Shown here: in pieces, positions 1 through 6,400 of the stretch | Position numbering within the stretch: the stretch's first letter is position 1 | Layout of the letters: the number at the start of each line of letters is the position of its first letter | Notes under the pieces: model-generated | The model's input: only the letters and a program-made list of their open reading frames with translations | Told to the model about the DNA's origin: nothing | Databases searched by the model: none | Assembly: GCA_902803195.1 (NCBI GenBank) | Contig: CADCOX010000156.1 | Coordinates: 1 to 8,774, forward strand | Direction: 5' to 3' | DNA from: an uncultured Bacteroidales bacterium | GTDB taxonomy: Bacteria > Bacteroidota > Bacteroidia > Bacteroidales > Bacteroidaceae | DNA: 8,774 bases | Position numbers and translations under genes: made by a program

Positions 1-85
1 AGAGACCGGGATTCGAACCCGGGAACCAGTTTTGCCGGTTACACGCTTTCCAGGCGTGCCTCTTCAGCCACTCGAGCATCTCTCC
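1..85 (-). tRNA. tRNA-Ser (anticodon GGA), 3' end cut by window edge
   Basis: Read on the minus strand, the sequence starts GGAGAGA at position 85 and shows a complete D arm, anticodon arm, long variable arm and T arm containing GGTTCGAATCC. The seven-base anticodon loop (positions 53 to 47) is CTGGAAA, giving anticodon GGA at 51-49, which reads UCC/UCU serine codons. The long variable arm is typical of class II tRNAs such as serine. The 3' acceptor strand TCTCT reaches position 1, so the last two paired bases and the discriminator base lie outside the window. Confidence 0.95.
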
Positions 86-113
86 TCGTGTGCTGTTTTG
101 AGTTTTGCGGGTG

Positions 114-145
114 CAAAAGTAGAGCTTTTTCGCGACACGACCAAA
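114..145 (-). promoter_or_regulatory. Promoter of tRNA-Ser
   Basis: On the minus strand, TTTG (145-142) is followed after 20 bases by TACTTTTG (121-114). This matches the Bacteroidetes housekeeping promoter (TTTG at -33, TAnnTTTG at -7). Transcription would start near 108-110, about 25 bases before the tRNA 5' end. It is divergent from the promoter of the hydrolase gene. Confidence 0.75.
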
Positions 146-171
146 TAATTTCCGAGAAAAGTGAAAGTTTT

Positions 172-203
172 TTTGGTAATACTACAAAAACGGACTAACT
201 TTG
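172..203 (+). promoter_or_regulatory. Promoter of the GH71/99-like gene
   Basis: TTTG (172-175), a 20-base spacer and TAACTTTG (196-203) form a full Bacteroidetes-type promoter. The predicted transcription start is about 207-210. This rules out the upstream TTG at 201 as a start codon and points to the ATG at 246. Confidence 0.75.
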
Positions 204-245
204 CAGCACGACGAGACCTTTTCCGACTCTAAAAGCCACACAACG

Positions 246-2102
246 ATGAAGCCTATTCTGACCCTCCTCATTGCCATCTCTGCGCTCACCGCGAGCGCAC
301 GAGTCATCGATATCGAGCCCGACACCTGGGTGGCCACCGACGCACTCGGACGCACCACCCCGACAGCTGCCGAAGAACCGTTGCGCTCCGACAAGAGACG
401 AACAGTCGGCATTTTTTACATCACCTGGCACGACGAGGGAAAGTTCAATCTCCACTCCCCCTACGGAGGCGACGTCACACGCACGCTGGCAGCAGCACCT
501 GAGGCTCGCCTCGATGCCTACCACCCCGCGTGGAAGGAATGGAGCCTCCACTGGGGCGAGCCCGAGGCGGGCTACTTCCTCAGCCAGGACCGCTGGCTCA
601 TACGCCGTGATCTGTCTATGCTAGCCGATGCTGGCGTAGACGTGCTGATTCTCGACGTGACGAATGCAGTCCTGTACTGGGACGAGTGGAAGGTGCTGTT
701 CGAGGAGATGCAAGCGATGTACGACCTCGGTAACCAAGTGCCGCAGTTCTGCTTCTGGGCTTTCAACGGAAATGTCGTCAGCGTCGTCACGCAACTCTAC
801 GAGCGTATATATAAAGAGGAACGCGCGAAGGACTTCTGGTTTATTTGGGACGGGAAACCCCTGCTGCTCTACAACGCCGAACCCGACCATGACGCCAACG
901 GTGGGGGCTACGAAGCGGGCAAGTATCCGCAGGAGGTGCTGAATTTCTTCACTCTTCGCAATATGTGGTGGGGCTACTACGAATGGGGAGGTCATCGCTA
1001 CGTAGGGACTGAGGACAATTGGTCGTTCGGCTACGAGATGAACGACGAACGAGTGGCAGCCTTGACGCCAGCCTCACTCGCCGCGCGCCACAATGGACGC
1101 CTCGAGCAGATGGCTGTCACACCCGCACAGCATCCCATCAGCATCACGGGCAAGAGCTGGCGCCGCGAGACGAAAGAACCCTCGCTGAACCAATACGACA
1201 TGCCTGATTCGGCCTACGTGCCCTGGCTGGGACACTCCGTGGCGCACCCCGAAGGATATGGTATCTATTTCCAGGACCGTTGGGACGAGGCACTGCGCGT
1301 AGACCCCGATTTCATCTACATCAACGACTGGAATGAATGGACGGCGGGCAAGTACGTCTCGGGCTTCGCACCCGGCAGCACCACCACGCCCGGCCCAACC
1401 TCTTTCCTCGGTCGGCCGAACCCCTTCTATTTCGTCGACCAATACAATGCCGAGTTCAACCGCTCGATCCAACCCATGAAAGGCGGCTATACCGACAACT
1501 ACTACATGCAGATGGTACAGAACATACGGCGTTACAAGGGTGTGCGTTCCTCCCCTGTCACGCACGGCTACAAGCAAACCGCCACCTTCCGCGACACACG
1601 CGGCGACATCCTCCACCGCGACCATAACGGCTATGGCGGTCTTCATTACACCGACACCACCGGTCGTAACGACATCATCACGGCCACAGTCAGTGTAACC
1701 CGTAAGAACCTCGTCTTCACCGCTACAACAGCTGAGGCACTCACACCCGCCACCGATGCCAATTGGATGATTCTCTATCTCGACACCGACCTCAACACCT
1801 CCACGGGCTGGCAGGGCTTCGACTATCTTGTCATGAGTAGCCTCCTCTATCGGTTCGATGCCTCCACCTCTGCGTGGCAGCCTCTGGCATCTGTCGCCAC
1901 CACCCTCCTCTCCGACTCTACCCTCGCCTATACCATTTCCCGTAAACTCCTCTGCCTCAACGCCTCTTCCGTAACGCTCGACTTCAAATGGGCCGACAAT
2001 CCTGCCACGCCCTTCGACATCATCTCCGTCAGCACCACTGGCGACACAGCCCCCAACCGCCGTTTTCGCTACCGTTTCATCTGGGTGAGAGCTGCGCAGT
2101 GA
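246..2102 (+). CDS. Secreted glycoside hydrolase 71/99-like protein with CBM9-like C-terminus
   Basis: A 618-residue protein. The ATG at 246 is chosen because it opens a clear signal peptide (residues 1-18, hydrophobic core, ASA cleavage site, no lipobox cysteine) and lies about 37 bases after the predicted transcription start. Residues about 54-420 resemble the TIM-barrel proteins annotated as GH71/99-like: VGIFYITWH (54-62), a GEP..GYF segment, DAGVDVLILDVTN (D137 at a strand end) and DWNEW (361-365, E364 a candidate catalytic acid). WNEW-type motifs occur in GH99-like barrels. Residues about 476-618 look like a CBM9/DOMON-like beta-sandwich, with TDANWMILYLDTD and TGWQGFDY. It probably acts on a polysaccharide in the periplasm or outside the cell. 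The substrate cannot be read from sequence. No SusC/SusD partner or other carbohydrate gene is in the window, and the gene looks monocistronic. Family assignment is from recall of motifs, not a search. Confidence 0.8.
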   Translation: MKPILTLLIAISALTASARVIDIEPDTWVATDALGRTTPTAAEEPLRSDKRRTVGIFYITWHDEGKFNLHSPYGGDVTRTLAAAPEARLDAYHPAWKEWSLHWGEPEAGYFLSQDRWLIRRDLSMLADAGVDVLILDVTNAVLYWDEWKVLFEEMQAMYDLGNQVPQFCFWAFNGNVVSVVTQLYERIYKEERAKDFWFIWDGKPLLLYNAEPDHDANGGGYEAGKYPQEVLNFFTLRNMWWGYYEWGGHRYVGTEDNWSFGYEMNDERVAALTPASLAARHNGRLEQMAVTPAQHPISITGKSWRRETKEPSLNQYDMPDSAYVPWLGHSVAHPEGYGIYFQDRWDEALRVDPDFIYINDWNEWTAGKYVSGFAPGSTTTPGPTSFLGRPNPFYFVDQYNAEFNRSIQPMKGGYTDNYYMQMVQNIRRYKGVRSSPVTHGYKQTATFRDTRGDILHRDHNGYGGLHYTDTTGRNDIITATVSVTRKNLVFTATTAEALTPATDANWMILYLDTDLNTSTGWQGFDYLVMSSLLYRFDASTSAWQPLASVATTLLSDSTLAYTISRKLLCLNASSVTLDFKWADNPATPFDIISVSTTGDTAPNRRFRYRFIWVRAAQ

Positions 2103-2108
2103 GGTCTC

Positions 2109-2345
2109 GACTCCTTTAAAGGCATCGGAGTCTGGGTGATTGATTTGTGGATTTAACTTTCGCAAGCTCCGCTTGCTTGATACTTCAAGCGCTCGGCCCT
2201 ACAGGACCCTTCGCTCTGCGAAGAACTCCTTCATAACAACCGAAACTTGAATTTGTTGATTGAGCGCGCGCGACCATTCTTGATGTCCTCAGCGACCCGT
2301 CACATTGCGCATTGCGACTCGTCGCGCGGGGCCTCTCGAATGATG
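2109..2345 (-). ncRNA. Candidate leftward non-coding RNA
   Basis: This is the stretch downstream of the leftward promoter at 2349-2380. It holds several short perfect hairpins (2209-2223, 2175-2190, 2162-2176) and a GACTCC/GGAGTC pair at 2109-2114 and 2127-2132. The only minus-strand frames are tiny, for example an 11-codon frame starting MKEFFAERR near 2233. No hairpin is followed by a clear U-run on this strand, so the 3' end is unknown. It could equally be a repeated intergenic element of this lineage. The call rests only on the promoter match and the hairpins. Confidence 0.25.
2162..2223. repeat. Cluster of three small hairpins
   Basis: GCAAGC-TCC-GCTTGC (2162-2176) and GCTTGA-TACT-TCAAGC (2175-2190) share two bases, so only one can form fully at a time. 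CTTCGC-TCT-GCGAAG (2209-2223) follows. None has a poly-T tail on the plus strand, so they are not a standard terminator for the upstream gene, although they may stabilise its 3' end. Confidence 0.5.
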
Positions 2346-2348
2346 GTG

Positions 2349-2380
2349 CAAAGATACAACATCTTTTCGACACTACCAAA
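2349..2380 (-). promoter_or_regulatory. Leftward promoter in the intergenic region
   Basis: On the minus strand, TTTG (2380-2377), a 20-base spacer and TATCTTTG (2356-2349) fit the Bacteroidetes promoter as well as the gene promoters in this window. Transcription would start near 2343-2345 and run leftward toward the 3' end of the hydrolase gene. No credible protein gene lies downstream on that strand. Confidence 0.55.
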
Positions 2381-2453
2381 TATGAGGGGCTGTAGCGTGT
2401 TAAAAATCGTAAAAGCGGAAGGGAGGGCTGATGAGGGGGAGAGGGAGGGGTAA

Positions 2454-2677
2454 TTAGGGCGCGAGAGGGGGAATAATTAGGGCAAGAGAGGGCTAATTAG
2501 GGCGAGAGCGAGGGGATAATTAGGGCGAAAGTGGGCGGCAGGATTGATGCAAGGGGCGCGGATAATTAGGGCGAGGTAGAAGGGCGGGATTGCGCGATAG
2601 CCCCTGATTAGGGCGAGGGCGGCGGCCGGTTATAGCGGGGACGGGTGGCAGGGTTGATGCGAAAGCCCTTGATTAGG
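2454..2677 (+). repeat. Degenerate G-rich array of TTAGGG units
   Basis: Exact TTAGGG hexamers lie at 2454, 2477, 2497, 2520, 2566 and 2608, with a TTAGG variant at 2673. Most sit in the longer context TAATTAGGGCGAGAG, and spacing is 20 to 65 bases. The surrounding sequence is strongly G-rich on the plus strand, with many runs of three to five G. No open frame or promoter accounts for it. Confidence 0.6.
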
Positions 2678-2724
2678 CGAGGGGTAGCGGCCTTTTATAG
2701 CGGGGCGGTGGCAAGGTCGTGCGA
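2601..2724 (+). repeat. Two-copy imperfect direct repeat of about 60 bases
   Basis: Copy one (about 2601-2662) and copy two (about 2666-2724) share, in order, CCCTTGATTAGG-type, GCGGCC, TTATAGCGGGG, GGTGGCA and TGCGA blocks. They nest inside the TTAGGG region, and a partial third relative (GGCAGGATTGATGC) occurs at about 2537-2550. This suggests growth by tandem duplication. About 40 bases of further G-rich sequence with nothing recognisable follow. Confidence 0.45.
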
Positions 2725-2766
2725 GGGGTGTGCTTGCTGCTGATTGTGGGCACGTGGGGGAGATTT

Positions 2767-2947
2767 TGCAACATTGTTACATTGCAACATTGTTACATTA
2801 AGCTTTTTTGGGTGCGCGGGAGGGGAGGGATATTAATATATATATTATTATTAATAATTATATAATTAGTAATCTATTCTCACTTGGCGCGATTTGGGGA
2901 TATCGAAAATCCTTAATGTAACAATGTTGCAATGTAACAATGTTGCA
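2767..2947. repeat. Perfect 36-base inverted repeat around an AT-rich core
   Basis: The left arm (2767-2802) and right arm (2912-2947) are exact reverse complements. Each arm is a tandem pair of the 16-mer TGCAACATTGTTACAT plus TAAG, giving four copies in all. The 16-mer is itself close to palindromic (TGTAACA-A-TGTTGCA). The 109-base loop starts G-rich and then has a roughly 45-base run of almost pure A/T near 2830-2875. It could be a cruciform, a cluster of binding sites for a dimeric protein, or a very long RNA hairpin. No gene overlaps it. Confidence 0.85.
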
Positions 2948-2978
2948 TTTTTAGGCTGGGTGTACTGTACTTCCCTAG

Positions 2979-3185
2979 AAGAAAAAGGTCGTCCTGCACT
3001 CAAGCAAGCATCAGACCACTGCTGAAGCCAACTACCAGGTCGATGGCATGACGATGAAAGGCCGCAAACTGAGCCTATCAGCCTTCACCCCTCCCCCTAA
3101 GAAGCCACCGAAATTTGCATCGAAGCATGAAAAAATGCGCTATTTCTGCTTGCCATTCCGCACTTTTCTTTATCTTTGCAGCTGA
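2979..3185 (+). pseudogene. Possible decayed coding fragment
   Basis: A 68-codon open frame follows a TAG at 2976-2978 and ends at a TGA at 3183-3185. The first ATG is at 3048, so most of the protein-like part (around TTAEANYQVDGMTMKGRK) lies before or at the only possible start. The frame also runs into the promoter at 3150-3178. It may be the remnant of an older gene or simply chance. I do not recognise a family. Confidence 0.15.
3150..3178 (+). promoter_or_regulatory. Rightward promoter before a cut-off frame
   Basis: TTG (3150-3152), an 18-base spacer and TATCTTTG (3171-3178) fit the Bacteroidetes promoter, with an incomplete -33 element. Transcription would start near 3182-3185, about 30 bases before the ATG at 3214. 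It would run head-on into the tracrRNA gene. Confidence 0.5.
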
Positions 3186-3213
3186 TAAACCTTAACCCCT
3201 TTATTCCCACGGT

Positions 3214-3297
3214 ATGCGTATTCGATTGAATGCTTCTGCCATACCTTCAGACCCTTTCCGAATGCCTTCCAGCCTAATCTATTGGTGCAGGGCGTGA
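3214..3297 (+). pseudogene. 27-codon frame, probable truncated gene start
   Basis: ATG at 3214, beginning MRIRLNASAIPSDPF and ending with TGA at 3295-3297. A good promoter and a normal leader length precede it, which looks like the intact start of a gene whose body is missing. The frame stops about 30 bases before the end of the tracrRNA gene, so the loss may coincide with the edge of the inserted CRISPR locus. The MRIRL start and a later SSLIYW faintly recall Cas6 N-termini, but 27 residues are too few to support that. It could also be a small peptide gene or chance. Confidence 0.2.
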
Positions 3298-3326
3298 AAA
3301 GTCGTTCTTGTTGAGGAGTCCACATC

Positions 3327-3353
3327 AAAAAAAACTCCCACCGAAGCGGGAGT
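3327..3353 (-). terminator. Intrinsic terminator of tracrRNA
   Basis: On the minus strand, ACTCCCGC-TTCG-GTGGGAGT (3353-3334) forms an 8-bp stem with one G-U pair and a C(UUCG)G tetraloop, followed by an unbroken run of T (3334-3327). This fixes the tracrRNA 3' end and its direction of transcription, away from cas9. Confidence 0.9.
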
Positions 3354-3411
3354 ATAGGTAAAAACCTTCGGCCATAATGGCCTTATTGTGGTAAGATGTA
3401 GGAATCTTACG
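3327..3411 (-). ncRNA. tracrRNA of the type II-C CRISPR locus
   Basis: A minus-strand RNA of about 85 nt. Its 5' anti-repeat (3404-3386) is complementary to bases 2-20 of the CRISPR repeat at 17 of 19 positions. The two mismatches sit together (U-U opposite U-U) and form an internal bulge, as in known crRNA:tracrRNA duplexes. It is followed by AAUAAGG, a GGCCA-UUA-UGGCC hairpin (3382-3370), a weak GGU/ACC hairpin (3366-3357) and the terminator hairpin at 3353-3334. This order matches known tracrRNAs. It would pair with pre-crRNA, be cut with RNase III and guide Cas9. Oddly, the 5' end (3410-3391) can also fold on itself with a 7-bp stem. The 5' end is estimated from the -7 box. Confidence 0.88.
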
Positions 3412-3414
3412 GCA

Positions 3415-3448
3415 CAAAAGTAGGCATTTATTTTGGTAGTTCCACTAA
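3415..3448 (-). promoter_or_regulatory. tracrRNA promoter
   Basis: On the minus strand, TACTTTTG (3422-3415) is a full -7 element placed so that transcription starts at about 3411, just before the anti-repeat. The -33 element is weak: the best candidate is TTAG (3448-3445) after a 22-base spacer. It interleaves with the cas9 promoter on the other strand. Confidence 0.6.
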
Positions 3449-3462
3449 AATGAGTACCTTTA
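3432..3462 (+). promoter_or_regulatory. cas9-cas1-cas2 promoter
   Basis: TTTG (3432-3435), a 19-base spacer and TACCTTTA (3455-3462) match the Bacteroidetes promoter except for the last base. Transcription would start near 3466-3469, giving an A/T-rich leader of about 24 bases before the cas9 ATG. No Shine-Dalgarno is seen, which is normal for the group. Confidence 0.6.
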
Positions 3463-3490
3463 CCGCGCAAATTTAAGACAAATTAATATT

Positions 3491-6400
3491 ATGAACCGTA
3501 TTTTAGGTATAGACACAGGTACAAATAGCCTTGGATGGGCTATTGTAGACAAGGAAGGTGATGAATATCGCCTCGTTCACAAGGGAACCAATATCTTCAC
3601 GGAAGGCGTGAAGATAGAAAAGAACATCGAATCCTCCCGTGCAGCCGAACGCACGGAGCATCGGTCAGTACGTCGTCACTATTGGCGTCGCAAGGTGCGC
3701 AAGATTCGTCTCTTGACCCTTCTTGCAGACAACCATCTGTGCCCGCCTCTTGCGAAAGAGAGCTTGCGCGAGTGGCGGCTGAAGAAGGTTTATCCTCAGG
3801 ATGACGGCTTCATGGACTGGTTGCTTACGGAGGACAAGACGGGCGTCAATCCCTATCATTTCCGCTATCTGTGTCTGACGCAGAAACTCGACCTCTCAAT
3901 AGTCAGTCAGCGCTATATCCTCGGTCGTGCGTTGTACCACTTGAACCAGCGCCGCGGCTTCTTGAGCAATCGCAAGGAAAACACGAAGGCGTCGGAGGGC
4001 GATGTGAACAAGGGCATCAGCGACCTGACGCAAGAGATCGAACAAGCCGGCTGCACCTATCTTGGCGAATATTTCTATCGTCTGTACGAACGCGGTGAGA
4101 AGATACGCAAGCACTACACGGCGCGCAAGGAGCACTATCTGAAGGAGTTCCACGCCATCTGCGAGAAGCAAGGTTTAGATTCGACTCTGGTTAAGAAGCT
4201 CGAGGGCGCCATCTTCGCCCAGCGTCCTCTGAAGTCGCAGAAGGGATTGGTGGGCACGTGCACGTTCGAGAAGGGCAAGCCGCGCTGTCCTGTGTCCCAC
4301 CCGTTGTATGAAGACTTCCGCATGTATGCGTTCCTGAACAATATAAAGATACAGATGCCATCCGACGCAGAACTGCGTCCGCTGACACATCAGGAAATAG
4401 ATTGTCTCATTCCGCTGTTCAAGCGCAAGTCGAAACGCTCATTCAACTTCGAGGACATAGCCAAGAAACTGGCCCCCAAGAACAGTTACTGTTTCTACAA
4501 GGACAAGGTTCAGAAGCCCTACCGCTTCAACTATCCGATGGACACCTCCGTGTCCGGCTCCATCGTGAGTGCCCAGCTGGAAGACATCTTCGGGCATCAG
4601 TGGCTGGATGCTATTTGCGAGACCTATACCTTGGGCGCCGGCAAGAGCCGTTTTGAGATATTGAACGACGTCTGGCACGCACTCTTCTTCTTCGACGACG
4701 AGGACAAGTTGAAGGAGTTTGCCAAGAACCGCCTGCAACTCACTGACGACGAAGCCACGCGCTTCAGCAAGATATCCCTGCCGCAGGATTATGCCTCGCT
4801 GAGCCTCAAGGCCATCCGCAAGATTCTGCCTTACATGCGCGACTACGGCCTCATTTACTCCCATGCCGTGTTCCTCGGCAATCTGAAAGAGGTACTGCCC
4901 TCACATGTGTGGGGTGTTCCCCAGGTGCGCGAAGCGGCCATCGAGGAGATCATCAAAGTGCTGCTCTCTGTGCAGCAGACTTCCGACACCCGCACGCAGG
5001 AGCGATGTGTGAAGGATTTCCTGAAAGAGCGTTATCAGGTGGACGAGGAGCCGCTCGACAAACTCTATCACCCCTCCATGATAGACCTCTATCCCCGCGT
5101 AAAACCTAACGACGAGGGCATCTATCAGTTGGGCTCGCCACGCATCAGCAGCGTGCGCAACCCGATGGCCATGCATTCATTGTTCCGCCTCCGCAAGGTG
5201 GTGAACCTGCTGCTTCAGAAGGGCTATATCGACGAGGAAACCACCATCCACATCGAGTTCTCGCGCGACTTGAACGATGCCAACCGCCGATGGGCTATCC
5301 AGCAGTGGCAGCGTCAGAACGAGAAAGAGCGCGAGCGCTGCAAGAAGGAGATTGAGAAGCTGTTCCAAGAAGCTACTGGCAAACCGATCGTAGAGGTTTC
5401 CGACCGCGACATCCTCAAATACCAGTTATGGGAGGAGCAGCACCACAAATGCCTCTATACGGGCGAGGAAATCAGCCTCTCGGATTTCCTTGGCGCACAC
5501 CCCAAGTACGACATCGAGCACACCATCCCTCGCAGCGCTGGCGGTGACAGCACGAAGATGAACCTGACGCTGTGCAGCAGTTCCTACAATCGCGAGGTGA
5601 AAAAGACCCATCTTCCCACTGAACTCGCCGAGCACGAAACCATCTTGCAGCGCATCGAAGAATGGAAGGAGCGCTATGAGGATCTTGACCGCCAGATTCG
5701 CAAGACCAAAGGTGTGTTTGCCGCCACGAAGGAAGAGAAGGACAAGAAGATACGCCGTCGCCATCTGCTCTCGCTCGAACGCGATTACTGGCGTGGCAAG
5801 TACCAACGCTTCACGATGACTGAGGTGCCAGAAGGCTTCTCGCGCCGTCAGGGCACCGACATCAGCGTCATCTCGCGCTATGCCCGCCTGTTCCTCAAGT
5901 CGGTGTTCCGCCACGTTTATATCGTTAAAGGTATAGCCACCTCCGACTTCCGCAAGATATGGGGCATACAGAATGAATACGAGAAGAAGGAGCGCGTCAA
6001 CCACGTGCACCACTGCATCGACGCCATCACCATCGCCTGCATCGGCCCAGACGAATACGCCAAACTGGCCCAATACTACCACGACGAGGAGAACCACGAA
6101 TGGTACGGCAAGTCGAAGGGGCATTTCACGCCTCCATGGCCCACGTTCGCCGAGGACATCAGCAAGATTCAGGACGAACTGCTCGTGGCTCATTATACGG
6201 AGGACAGGATGCAGAAACGGGCGAAGAAAAAGATAAGGAAAAGTGATGGGACAGTCGTTAGAAACAACAAAGGAATAATCCGTTATGCACAAGGTGATAC
6301 TGCGCGCGGCATCTTGCACCAAGATACATTCTACGGAGCCATTATGCATCAAGGAGAACTAAAATATGTTGGCCGAAAGGAATTAACTAAGATTACAGAA

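Noticed and set aside
201..245. Longer hydrolase with a TTG start at 201
   Set aside because: The TTG lies inside the -7 promoter box, upstream of the predicted transcription start, and the signal peptide begins cleanly at the ATG at 246.
2103..2132. Intrinsic terminator after the hydrolase gene
   Set aside because: The GACTCC/GGAGTC pair has a 12-base loop and no following T-run, so termination is not supported.
1074..2165. 363-codon open frame on the minus strand
   Set aside because: It lies opposite the hydrolase gene, whose motifs are clear. The antisense protein is low-complexity (rich in G, V, E, R), as expected for a shadow of a GC-rich gene.
2185..2453. Short overlapping frames on both strands around 2185-2453
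   Set aside because: They cross the leftward promoter and hairpins, have no good start context, and resemble no protein I know.
2767..2947. Chromosomal replication origin (iterons plus AT-rich core)
   Set aside because: No DnaA-box cluster and no dnaA, dnaN, rep or par gene is seen. Kept only as one possible role of the inverted repeat.
3279..3470. 63-codon minus-strand frame over the tracrRNA gene
   Set aside because: It runs through the tracrRNA promoter, anti-repeat and terminator, so RNA structure explains the sequence better.
5426..6352. 308-codon open frame on the minus strand opposite cas9
   Set aside because: It lies across the HNH/RuvC-III coding part of cas9, has no promoter of its own and no recognisable motif. 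It is a codon-bias shadow.
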